Part shown: positions 17,146 through 25,382 of the stretch, piece after piece | Position numbering within the stretch: position 1 is the first letter of the stretch | Layout: the number at the start of each line of letters is the position of its first letter | Program-made: the position numbers and the translations under genes | Notes under the pieces: model-generated | Database searches by the model: none | What the model saw: the letters and a program-made list of their open reading frames with translations, nothing else | What the model was told of the DNA's origin: nothing | DNA from: Vibrio rumoiensis 1S-45 | Lineage (GTDB): Bacteria; Pseudomonadota; Gammaproteobacteria; Enterobacterales; Vibrionaceae | Reading direction: 5' to 3' | Assembly: GCF_000286955.2 (NCBI RefSeq) | Contig: NZ_AJYK02000093.1 | Span: 1 to 41,798, forward strand | Length of the DNA: 41,798 bases

Positions 17146-19254
17146 ATTACTTTATCCATCAAAAAATACATTCTCAGTACTTTCGCTTTCTTCATTCTGA
17201 TCTATACGAGTAGTTCTGTATTAGCCGCTTCAACCGGCTGGCTTACCAATGACAACCATCCCCCCGCCAAAGCGCGTTTAATACTGACAGGGGAAGTCAA
17301 TTCTGCTGCAAAAACCTTACCTGCGGTACTCGAAGTAAAACTTGAAGGTGACTGGAAAACCTATTGGCGCAGTCCCGGTCAAGCAGGCATCGCACCCAAT
17401 ATAAAATGGGATCATTCAACCAACTTAAAGCACGTCGATTGGCAATGGCCTATCCCACAATCCTTTTCTTTATTAGGGCTGCAAACCCACGGATACAAAG
17501 GCGATACTGTTTTTCCATTGACCATTCATGTGGAGGATATTTCAGCCCCAACTCAACTTCGCGGCACGCTTACTTTATCGACTTGCACCACGGTTTGTGT
17601 ACTTACTGACTATGAGATCAACCTAGATTTTACGGCGAATGCATTGCAAGCCGATCCTGATGCGATGTTTGCTTATAACAAAGCGGAATCTTTGGTTCCC
17701 CTAAAAGTAAAAGACATAAAGAATCAAAAACCGGCTGTGACACTTGGGTGGGATGATAGCAAAGGCCAACTTGAAGTGAGGCTTAATGACCCCCATTGGC
17801 AACAGCCGACTATTATTATTGATGGCGAACCCGACACCAGTTTTAAATTGATTCGCTTAGCTCAAAACGCAGATGAAAGCGCAAACCAAGGCGACACAAA
17901 CAGCCAGCAATGGGTGGCCGTTTTTAGTGGTGAGAGTTGGCTTGGCAAGCCAGATTTACTCAATAAATCGTTAAATGTGACCATTTTCGATAAAGAACGT
18001 GCCGTAGAATATTCAGCCACGGTTGTGCCAACATTGATCACTTTAACCAGTCCTAATTTATTGAGCATGATATTACTGGCTTTCTTGGGTGGGTTGATAT
18101 TAAACATCATGCCTTGTGTGTTACCGGTGTTAGGGATGAAGCTGAATTCTGTGATTGCGGCTCCCAACTTGCAGCGCAACCAAATTCGCCAACAATTCCT
18201 TGCATCCGCTTTAGGCATCTTGACTTCATTCTGGTTATTGGCAGCGTTCATTTTAGTGCTCAAGTTCACCGGTCAAGCTATCGGTTGGGGCATACAGTTC
18301 CAAAGCCCTTGGTTCATTGGGTTTATGGCGATGGTTACCACTTTATTTGCGTTTAACATGTTAGGTGCATTTGAAATCAACCTCCCTGCCAACATGCAAA
18401 CTAAATTGGCCACCACTGGCGGAAACCATAACCGTGGGCACTTTTTACAAGGTATGTTTGCAACGTTATTAGCCACGCCATGCAGCGCCCCCTTCTTGGG
18501 TACAGCGGTTGCCTTTGCCCTTGGTGCGGATACTTTAAGCTTATTTGTGATCTTTACTGCTTTAGCAGTCGGTATGGCCTTTCCTTGGCTTATCGTTGCC
18601 GCCTTCCCTCGTATTGCTAGTTACTTGCCAAAGCCCGGTCGCTGGATGAGCATCGTCAAAGTGTTTTTCTCAGCTCTGTTATTACTGACCAGTTTATGGC
18701 TCATCACTTTGTTAGCCAACTTTGTGGCTGCAAGCTATCTTTGGATCATCGCCATCGTCACTCTATTGGCCTTTATGGTTTTGATGGGGAAAAAACACGG
18801 GGCAAGCGCGGTCGCCAGTTTTATTGGTCTCAGCGTTTTACTCTCCGCAATCATTGCAATAAGCACAATGAATCAATGGGCAAAACCTTTACCAGAAGAG
18901 CTCACTTGGACCCCCCTTAATCAAGATCACATCAGCCAGTACGTTGCCCAAGGAAAGACCGTTTTTGTCGATGTGACTGCCGATTGGTGCATCACTTGTA
19001 AAGCGAATAAAGTCGGCGTTCTTCTACAAGATCCTGTTTATAGTGCGCTGCAACAAGAAAACATCGTGTTATTAAAAGGGGATTGGACCAAACCTTCCAA
19101 ATCAGTGACTCAATATCTACAAAGCCATAACCGTTTTGGTGTGCCATTTAATATTGTTTATGGCCCGAGCGCGCCTCAAGGCATTCAGTTTCCCGAGATC
19201 CTCTCCAGCGATCTGGTGTTAAATGCCATTAAAAAAGCATCGTCAAAACCTTAA
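17146..19254 (+). CDS. scsB: ScsB-like protein-disulfide reductase (DsbD family), non-AUG start
   Basis: The protein has about 702 residues. An ORF call beginning at 17518 would miss about 124 codons. The frame extends upstream through a convincing signal peptide (KKYILSTFAFFILIYTSSSVLA) and a periplasmic N-terminal domain, up to a site where AAGGGG (17131-17136) precedes ATC/ATT codons at 17143/17146. There is no in-frame ATG, GTG or TTG in that place, so an ATT or ATC start is proposed. Three redox modules follow the DsbD/ScsB pattern: a CxxxC in the periplasmic domain (Cys147, Cys151), a membrane domain with one cysteine in each of MPCVLPV (Cys324) and TPCSAPF (Cys446), and a C-terminal thioredoxin domain WCITC (Cys615, Cys618). 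It passes electrons from the cytoplasm to periplasmic thiol proteins, and in Salmonella it is linked to copper and redox stress. Confidence 0.85.
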   Translation: MTLSIKKYILSTFAFFILIYTSSSVLAASTGWLTNDNHPPAKARLILTGEVNSAAKTLPAVLEVKLEGDWKTYWRSPGQAGIAPNIKWDHSTNLKHVDWQWPIPQSFSLLGLQTHGYKGDTVFPLTIHVEDISAPTQLRGTLTLSTCTTVCVLTDYEINLDFTANALQADPDAMFAYNKAESLVPLKVKDIKNQKPAVTLGWDDSKGQLEVRLNDPHWQQPTIIIDGEPDTSFKLIRLAQNADESANQGDTNSQQWVAVFSGESWLGKPDLLNKSLNVTIFDKERAVEYSATVVPTLITLTSPNLLSMILLAFLGGLILNIMPCVLPVLGMKLNSVIAAPNLQRNQIRQQFLASALGILTSFWLLAAFILVLKFTGQAIGWGIQFQSPWFIGFMAMVTTLFAFNMLGAFEINLPANMQTKLATTGGNHNRGHFLQGMFATLLATPCSAPFLGTAVAFALGADTLSLFVIFTALAVGMAFPWLIVAAFPRIASYLPKPGRWMSIVKVFFSALLLLTSLWLITLLANFVAASYLWIIAIVTLLAFMVLMGKKHGASAVASFIGLSVLLSAIIAISTMNQWAKPLPEELTWTPLNQDHISQYVAQGKTVFVDVTADWCITCKANKVGVLLQDPVYSALQQENIVLLKGDWTKPSKSVTQYLQSHNRFGVPFNIVYGPSAPQGIQFPEILSSDLVLNAIKKASSKP

Positions 19255-19280
19255 TCAACACCAAATAAGCGAGTCAAAAC

Positions 19281-19805
19281 ATGAGTACTGACAAAGTAAC
19301 AAAATCACGTTCTAAAAAGTTATTGGGTTGGTTAAAGCAATTAATGCTGTGGCTGCTGTTTGCCATCGTCATTACCACTGCAATGGATTTATGGCGCGGC
19401 AAAGACATTCCACGCGATAACTTGCCTCCACTGCAAGGCATCACCTTACAAGGTAAGTCGGTTGATATTGCAACCCTGAGTCAAGACAAGGCCGTGCTTG
19501 TGTATTTCTGGGCAACATGGTGTTCTGTTTGTAACTTCGTCAGCCCGGCAGTCAATCAAATATCGAAATACTACCCTGTGGTGAGTGTTGCGGTGCGCTC
19601 TGGTGAGGATCAAAAACTACAGCAATATTTACAATATAAAGAATATCAATTCGAGACAATTAACGATAACAACCACCGCCTATCCAGTGATTGGTCTTTG
19701 CAAGTCACACCAACCTTGATGGTTTTTAAAAATGGAAAGCTTGAATACTACACCACCGGATTTACCAGCTTACCGGGGATATGGTGGCGGATGTTTTTTG
19801 CTTAG
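19281..19805 (+). CDS. scsD: ScsD-like membrane-anchored thioredoxin-domain protein
   Basis: The protein has 174 residues with one N-terminal membrane anchor (about 17-36, LKQLMLWLLFAIVITTAMDLW) and a periplasmic TlpA/thioredoxin-like domain. The active site is WCSVC (Cys81 and Cys84), and a cis-proline motif TPTLMVF follows. It lies 26 bp after the ScsB-like gene on the same strand, so ScsB is its likely electron donor. In the Salmonella scsABCD cluster ScsC lies between the two; here no ScsC gene is present. It converges on the DUF3047 gene with a gap of 20 bp that shows no terminator. Confidence 0.85.
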   Translation: MSTDKVTKSRSKKLLGWLKQLMLWLLFAIVITTAMDLWRGKDIPRDNLPPLQGITLQGKSVDIATLSQDKAVLVYFWATWCSVCNFVSPAVNQISKYYPVVSVAVRSGEDQKLQQYLQYKEYQFETINDNNHRLSSDWSLQVTPTLMVFKNGKLEYYTTGFTSLPGIWWRMFFA

Positions 19806-19825
19806 CAGTAAGCAACCTAAATCAA

Positions 19826-20500
19826 TCACTCCCTACTAAACACAATATCGCCATAGTAAGATTCTACTTTACCGCCACTATTATCGGTGTCGGTCATGAT
19901 GGCGATAATGTCGATGTATCGATAAGCTTTTTGGTTTGCTTTATCGCTGCCTTTATCACCAAAATATTGGATCAAATCTTGGTACACATTGCGTTTTTCG
20001 TCATACCAATGTTGTATTTTTGCTTGTTTGCCACGTACCGCAATCATTTGAACGTTAGAACCAGTAAAAGCATTATCCCACACTTGTCCTTGGCTCTGAT
20101 TACTTGACCATACGTAGCTTAATGATTTGGTGTTCCACATCATCATTCCACCATCGATAACAACATATACCCGCGCAACATAGTCATCACCTTTTTTGGT
20201 CGTTTCATCAAGGGATGGAAGCGTATTACTCGTGAGCCAACTCCAACTAATATTAGGTGTTTTCAATAAATCGATTTTCTCTTTTAAAATCAAACCTGAA
20301 GCAGAATGGTCACTTACCGCTTTTAAAGCAATCCGATTTTTATATTCTTCAACGTTATAATGAGTCTCGTCTAAGATGGATTTTGATTCCCAACGTTTGA
20401 TTTTATCTTGATTAAAATCCGTCACATTAATCACAGTGGTCGCGCTGACGCTAAAACAAACGAAAAGACTAAAACCGCAGATTAATGATCGAATTACCAT
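19826..20500 (-). CDS. Secreted DUF3047 protein
   Basis: The protein has 224 residues: a signal peptide (LICGFSLFVCFSVSA) and a mature part that I recognise as DUF3047 from VARVYVVIDGGMMMWNTKSLSYVWSSN and the closing block YRYIDIIAIMTDTDNSGG...YYGDIVFS. The function of the family is not known. The fold looks beta-rich, and the pattern suggests a periplasmic binding or carbohydrate-like module, but no catalytic residues can be named. The start follows the BenE stop by 3 nt on the same strand, so the two are probably translated from one transcript. Confidence 0.8.
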   Translation of the reverse strand: MVIRSLICGFSLFVCFSVSATTVINVTDFNQDKIKRWESKSILDETHYNVEEYKNRIALKAVSDHSASGLILKEKIDLLKTPNISWSWLTSNTLPSLDETTKKGDDYVARVYVVIDGGMMMWNTKSLSYVWSSNQSQGQVWDNAFTGSNVQMIAVRGKQAKIQHWYDEKRNVYQDLIQYFGDKGSDKANQKAYRYIDIIAIMTDTDNSGGKVESYYGDIVFSRE

Positions 20501-20503
20501 GCT

Positions 20504-21706
20504 TTATCCCTTCTTCTTATGCATTAGTTTTTGGTGTACTAAACCTGCCATTAGCCCCCACAAAGTGGAACCAATACCAAACAAAGTAATGCCAGATAAG
20601 GTGACTAAAAAAGTATAAAGTGAAGACTCTCGATACTCTGCATTATCAAAGGCTGTTTGCAAACACATCAATAGGGTTCCGAGTAATGCCAAACCTGCGA
20701 GAATTTGTGAAACTTCTTTCGGTAATGCTAAGAAAATCGCCACCACCGCCGTTGCCCATAATCCAGCAAGGATAAAAATCACCCCAGCCCACATTGATGC
20801 CTTGTAACGTTGGTTTTTATCAGTATCAACATCATCATTCATACACATTGCCGCTGAAATTGCCGCTAAATTAAGGCTAAACCCACCAAAAGGGGCAGTC
20901 AGCATATTTAATAGACCGGTCCCAATAAATAAAGATTTCGCGGGCAGCTCATATTGATAACTTCTGAGCATGGCAAAGCCGGGTAAGTTTTGAGACAGCA
21001 TGGTAATGATATAAAGCGGAATGCTTAAATTGACCATCGCCATCCAATCAAATTCTGGGGTGACCCATATTGGTTCCGCGATATTTAGCGATATGTCTTG
21101 GCCTGAAAACGCCCCACTGAATATAGCGGCCGCGATCCCAACCACCAGCAAAAGCATCATGGCGTAACGAGGTAAATATCGTTTAGCAATAAAAAAGGTC
21201 ACAATCATGATGGCAAAAATAACAGGGCTAGTGGTCACTGGGGTAAATGCTTTCAAACAAAATGGAATTAAAATAGCGCCAAGCATCGAGGTCGCCAATG
21301 GCGTGGGAATATTTTCTAACAACCGACTCAGCGGTGTGATAAGCCCAGTGAGCAGCAACAAGAAACCAGAAATAACAAAAGCGCCAATAACTTGTGGCAA
21401 GGTATATTGAGCAACTGCGGCAATTAACATGGCTGCGCCCGGCGTTGACCACGACATCAAAACCGGCATTTTGTAATACCAAGAATAAGCAATCGAACTC
21501 ACACCAACCGTCACACCTAACACCAACAACCAACTGGCAATTTGCAAAGCAGAGGCTCCCGCTGCGGTTGCCGCTTGAATAATAATCACCACCGAACTGG
21601 TGTAGCCAATCAGTACCGCACTAAATCCGGCAGAAATATGGCCGATATTAAACCAAGATGTCGGTTGCGGTGATGGAGTCGGTTCAAGCTGGGTATGATC
21701 ATTCAT
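20504..21706 (-). CDS. BenE-family transporter (benzoate/H+ symporter family)
   Basis: The protein has 400 residues with 11-12 membrane helices. The N-terminal region (HISAGFSAVLIGYTSSVVIIIQAA), SWSTPGAAMLI and GGFSLNLAAISAAMC are family signatures shared with BenE and E. coli YdcO. The founding member takes up benzoate. No benzoate-degradation genes lie nearby, so the substrate here is open. It lies between a LysR regulator upstream and DUF3047 downstream, all on the minus strand, which suggests one unit controlled by that regulator. Confidence 0.85.
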   Translation of the reverse strand: MNDHTQLEPTPSPQPTSWFNIGHISAGFSAVLIGYTSSVVIIIQAATAAGASALQIASWLLVLGVTVGVSSIAYSWYYKMPVLMSWSTPGAAMLIAAVAQYTLPQVIGAFVISGFLLLLTGLITPLSRLLENIPTPLATSMLGAILIPFCLKAFTPVTTSPVIFAIMIVTFFIAKRYLPRYAMMLLLVVGIAAAIFSGAFSGQDISLNIAEPIWVTPEFDWMAMVNLSIPLYIITMLSQNLPGFAMLRSYQYELPAKSLFIGTGLLNMLTAPFGGFSLNLAAISAAMCMNDDVDTDKNQRYKASMWAGVIFILAGLWATAVVAIFLALPKEVSQILAGLALLGTLLMCLQTAFDNAEYRESSLYTFLVTLSGITLFGIGSTLWGLMAGLVHQKLMHKKKG

Positions 21707-21836
21707 GGTATATGACGCTTCCTTGTCATCATTTTTGTTATTTCTTCATCATATAGAATCTTTTTAACATTCACTATGTGAATATACGTTTTCTATTTTC
21801 AGAAATAACGGATGTCTCTTGATGCAACTTTTCAAA

Positions 21837-22718
21837 TTACAGAGTAATTCGCTTTAACTCCTCTAATAATGTTTTCGTTGCTTGACCTTGCGAATGTTGG
21901 GTTGACCAAATAATATCAATGCCCTGCTGCCAAGGCTGAGATTCAAAGGCCAGATCTAAGCGTTTAAGTTGCTGAGATCCAACAAGATCACGCACCAAAT
22001 CAGCAGGTAAGGAAGCCCAACCCAATCCTCGTTGTAGTAATGGAATGGTTGAGTAAGCGCTTTCTGTTCGCCACACTTGATCAGACACTCGCCAACGTGG
22101 CGCATCTTTTCCATAACGCCCAGAAATTATAAATTGACGATGCCGCTCTAACATTTGCCAAGTAACCTGTTGTTCACGCGCTAAAGGATGAGACATTCCT
22201 GTCACACACCAAAACTCCAACAAGCCTAAACCGTGGACTTCAATTTCCCCAGGATAAAGAAATTCTAATTGCTGCATGATGGCGAGTTGAGCGCGTCCAT
22301 CGCGAATAAACTCTAAAACTTCACCTTCATTAACGTGCAGTATTTCAATTTCCACCAATGGATAAGCTTGTTCAAATTGGGCTAAGGCTTCTGCAACAGA
22401 ATGCGTCATCGCCATTGATTCAACCACTAACGTAATTTTCTCTTCTATACCTACCTGATAAGCATCAGCAGCAGATAAGAAGATGCCGCATTCATTCAAT
22501 ATTCGCTTGGCTTTGACCAACAAGACTTCCCCGTGCACCGTTAATTTAGGTGAACGAGTGGTTCGGTCAAACAGGCTTAAATTCAGATCAGCTTCAAGAT
22601 TCGAAACAGCGGTACTCACCACCGATTGTGCTTTGCCCAAATGACGAGCCGCCGCAGAAAACGACCCTTGCTCAGCCGACACGACAAAAGCTTGTAATTG
22701 TTCAATAGAAAAGCGCAT
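21837..22718 (-). CDS. LysR-family transcriptional regulator
   Basis: The protein has 293 residues. An N-terminal winged helix-turn-helix (SIEQLQAFVVSAEQGSFSAAARHLGKAQS) is followed by a periplasmic-binding-like effector domain. The start at 22718 was chosen over 22745 because GAGGGAGA lies just before this ATG and the protein then begins at the normal LysR position. It is divergent from the PACE exporter gene with about 150 bp between, as in the AceR-AceI pair of Acinetobacter. It also precedes the BenE gene. It could control either neighbour or both. Confidence 0.87.
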   Translation of the reverse strand: MRFSIEQLQAFVVSAEQGSFSAAARHLGKAQSVVSTAVSNLEADLNLSLFDRTTRSPKLTVHGEVLLVKAKRILNECGIFLSAADAYQVGIEEKITLVVESMAMTHSVAEALAQFEQAYPLVEIEILHVNEGEVLEFIRDGRAQLAIMQQLEFLYPGEIEVHGLGLLEFWCVTGMSHPLAREQQVTWQMLERHRQFIISGRYGKDAPRWRVSDQVWRTESAYSTIPLLQRGLGWASLPADLVRDLVGSQQLKRLDLAFESQPWQQGIDIIWSTQHSQGQATKTLLEELKRITL

Positions 22719-22866
22719 GTAATCTCCCTCTGTCACCAAAGCCAACTATCGTTTTTATAGATGGTTACTAACTACCATATATCTAAATAAACATTAATAA
22801 TAGCGATATTAAGAAAACGGAATCATAGCGATTCTTAGAGAATAGAAATGAATACAGTGAGGAAAA

Positions 22867-23298
22867 ATGCGCAGTAAATTAGACCGGTTAAGGCACACCA
22901 TTGGCTTTGAACTAATAGGATTAGTTATTTTGATCTTTGGTATTAGTAAACTATTCAATATGGATATGGGGAAAATAGGCGTGTTAGCAGTGGTGTTTTC
23001 CATCATTGCGACGGTGTGGAATTATTTCTACAACATCTTATTTGATCAAGCCATGTTGAAGCATACCGGGCAACTTCATAAGACCACTTTAATACGCATT
23101 ATACATGCTATCGTATTTGAATTCGGCTTGCTCTTCATCACCTTACCTATCTTGGCTTGGTGGTTAGGGATTAGCCTTATTGATGCTCTAATTCTAGACC
23201 TAGGCATGGTGGTCTTCTACTTAGTGTATGCGTTTGTTTATAATTTGGCGTACGATAAAGTTTTTCCTATTCCACAAGCCAAATCATCGGTTTATTAA
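22867..23298 (+). CDS. PACE-family multidrug efflux transporter
   Basis: The protein has 143 residues with four membrane helices made from two repeated halves (bacterial transmembrane pair domain). The first half has RHTIGFELIGL with Glu15, the acidic residue in the same position as the essential Glu15 of AceI. Members export cationic biocides such as chlorhexidine and natural polyamines. GAGGAAAA precedes the ATG. It is divergent from a LysR regulator and its stop overlaps the stop of the convergent TSUP gene by 4 nt. The family call is firm; the physiological substrate is unknown. Confidence 0.9.
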   Translation: MRSKLDRLRHTIGFELIGLVILIFGISKLFNMDMGKIGVLAVVFSIIATVWNYFYNILFDQAMLKHTGQLHKTTLIRIIHAIVFEFGLLFITLPILAWWLGISLIDALILDLGMVVFYLVYAFVYNLAYDKVFPIPQAKSSVY

Positions 23299-24053
23299 GC
23301 CGTAAAAAAGCTCCAAATCAAATTCAAAGCGATCACGGTTAACGCAACTTTGAGCACAACATGGAAGTGCTTATTGGATACTTTATCTAAGACATGCTTA
23401 CCAATATAGGTTCCGCCAAAGCCTACGAGGATCATTAATCCGATTACCCCTAGCCATTGCTGATAAGCAAAACCAAGTAAACCAAAAATTACCGCTTTAA
23501 TCACATGTTGAATCGACATGAAACATGCCATGGTCGCGCCTAGCTCACGGCGATCAGGAAGAAGGTTTTTAACCGTCGCAATCAAAAATGGCCCAGTAGC
23601 CCCGACAAACATGGTTAAAAAAGCCGTAAATGCACCAATTCCAAGCAGCCCTTTTCTACCTTTAAAACTCAAATTAATCGGCACCCAGCTGCTGATCAAA
23701 ATAAACACAGCTAAAATAAGCTCTAAATATTTTGTTGGAAGATTTAAAGCAATATTACCGCCAATGATCGCACCAACCACGCTACCCACAAAAAACCAAC
23801 CAAGGTATTGCTTTTGAATATGACGACGCATTAACACCGCTCGCCCAGCATTCGATCCCAATTGTACAATCGCATGAACAGGAATAACCGCAGCAGCAGG
23901 CATCATAGTGATCATAAACGCAATTAAGGTCGCGCCCCCTCCCACACCAATAATGGTGTTAAGCATGGAAGTGAAGCCACTTAATCCAATCAGCAAAAAA
24001 AATTGAGTTGTGGACAGCGCATCAGGTTTTAAATGGAGCAGTAGGTCGATCAT
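23295..24053 (-). CDS. TSUP (TauE/SafE) family membrane transporter
   Basis: The protein has 252 residues with about eight membrane helices. The N-terminal motif GFTSMLNTIIGVGGGATLIAFMI (about 30-52) and the internal repeat FLTMFVGATGPFLIATVKNLL are typical of the family. Members export or import sulfite, sulfoacetate, taurine-derived or other organic anions; nothing nearby indicates which. The gene is convergent with the PACE gene, with a 4-nt overlap of the two ends. Confidence 0.85.
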   Translation of the reverse strand: MIDLLLHLKPDALSTTQFFLLIGLSGFTSMLNTIIGVGGGATLIAFMITMMPAAAVIPVHAIVQLGSNAGRAVLMRRHIQKQYLGWFFVGSVVGAIIGGNIALNLPTKYLELILAVFILISSWVPINLSFKGRKGLLGIGAFTAFLTMFVGATGPFLIATVKNLLPDRRELGATMACFMSIQHVIKAVIFGLLGFAYQQWLGVIGLMILVGFGGTYIGKHVLDKVSNKHFHVVLKVALTVIALNLIWSFFTA

Positions 24054-24174
24054 AGCAACGTCAGTCTCAAGTAAAACGTGATTATAACTGCCAAAAAATA
24101 AATGTGCTCGTAATTGATAACTTTAACGAAAAAAATTAAATGGATGGCTTATTGAACGAAGAATAATTAGGTAA

Positions 24175-24208
24175 ACACCTCAGCAGCATTAAAATGTTAC
24201 TTAGGTGT
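24175..24208 (-). terminator. Possible hairpin downstream of ppsR
   Basis: ACACCT and AGGTGT form the outer stem of an imperfect hairpin in the 257-bp gap between ppsR and the TSUP gene. On the minus strand only a modest T-rich stretch follows, so its role as the ppsR terminator is uncertain. Nothing else is evident in this gap. Confidence 0.35.
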
Positions 24209-24310
24209 ATTTTAGCTTTAGCCTTACATCATTTGTCGTCTTTTCCAACAAAAAAACACGCCATCACACCTTGTTAATTTTTGATGAAAATTATCTATTG
24301 AACATTTTTA

Positions 24311-25144
24311 TTACCACATAGATCGCTTCAATCCACTCAATTCTAAAAGCCTTGTCGAAATTTCTTCTACCGATAATGTAGTGGTATTTAAGTATGGTAT
24401 TGCTTCACGTCGAAACAAAGATTCCACTCGATTGAGCTCTTTTTCACACTGTTCTTGGCTCGCATAATCGCTATTTGCATAACGTTCGTGTCGAATCGCC
24501 ATTAAGCGTTCAGTATCGATTGTGAGGCCAAATGTCTTGAAACGATAGGGTTCTATCTCTTTTGGTAGCTTTAATGACGCCATATCATCTTCGATAAATG
24601 GGTAGTTTACTGCTCGAATACCAAACTGCATTGCAAGATACAAACTGGTGGGTGTTTTTCCACAACGAGACACACCAAGCAAGATGATATCGGCTTGATC
24701 CAGGTTATTTAACGACACGCCATCATCATGTGCCAACGTGTACTCAACCGCCGCAATTCGATTTTGATAACTGGCGGCATCTTTCTTAATACTGTGAGAA
24801 CGGTGCAATTGTGGGCTTGGCTCTAAGCCTAAATCGTGCTTTAAAGGCTCCACCAAGCAATTCAATACATCGTAAAAGTTCGCATCGGCCTGTTCAATGA
24901 TCAACTTAACTTCTGGTACTACAATAGAAAAGAAGACCAATGGTTTTACATTAGATTCTCTAGCCTTTTGATTAATCAGGTTTTTTACTTGCTCCGCACG
25001 CTCTACCGTTTCAACAAATGGTAACGTTTTTTGAGCAATTTCTATTGGAAACTGCCCAAGTACCGCATGGCCTAATGTCTCAGAAGTGATTGCCGTTCCA
25101 TCAGAAATGTAAAATACATCACGAAAATTTGTTTTGCTCTGCAT
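24311..25144 (-). CDS. ppsR: PEP synthase regulatory protein PpsR (kinase/pyrophosphorylase)
   Basis: The protein has 277 residues and belongs to the DUF299/PSRP family. It both inactivates PEP synthase by ADP-dependent phosphorylation of a threonine and restores it by phosphate-dependent dephosphorylation. The P-loop GVSRCGKT is at 157-164. The N-terminal YISDGTAITSETLGHAVLGQF and the central HSIKKDAASYQNRIAAVEYTL are typical of the family. It is divergent from its target gene ppsA, the usual arrangement in gammaproteobacteria. The two start codons are about 240 bp apart. Confidence 0.95.
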   Translation of the reverse strand: MQSKTNFRDVFYISDGTAITSETLGHAVLGQFPIEIAQKTLPFVETVERAEQVKNLINQKARESNVKPLVFFSIVVPEVKLIIEQADANFYDVLNCLVEPLKHDLGLEPSPQLHRSHSIKKDAASYQNRIAAVEYTLAHDDGVSLNNLDQADIILLGVSRCGKTPTSLYLAMQFGIRAVNYPFIEDDMASLKLPKEIEPYRFKTFGLTIDTERLMAIRHERYANSDYASQEQCEKELNRVESLFRREAIPYLNTTTLSVEEISTRLLELSGLKRSMW

Positions 25145-25382
25145 AAGAAGTTGAATCCTTTATGGCGTGCTGTAAGTTAAAAGTTGTAAATATTTACAAC
25201 TATAATTTCACAGAATATTTACAGTAAAGTCGCTAAAGTGAATTACATTGTGAATCAGTCGTGAATTTCTCGCTACAGCAATGCAATTGATTGAGACTTT
25301 GCCCACACTCTACGAGTGAGAAACACGATTTAATAGTATAAGAAACAAAACTTAATCCAATATAAAGTCTAGGAGACATGCC

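Noticed and set aside
25225..25275. Cra-like site in the ppsR-ppsA gap (TGAATCAGTCGT)
   Set aside because: Only about half of the palindrome is matched. Cra control of ppsA is known in E. coli but the match here is too weak to list.
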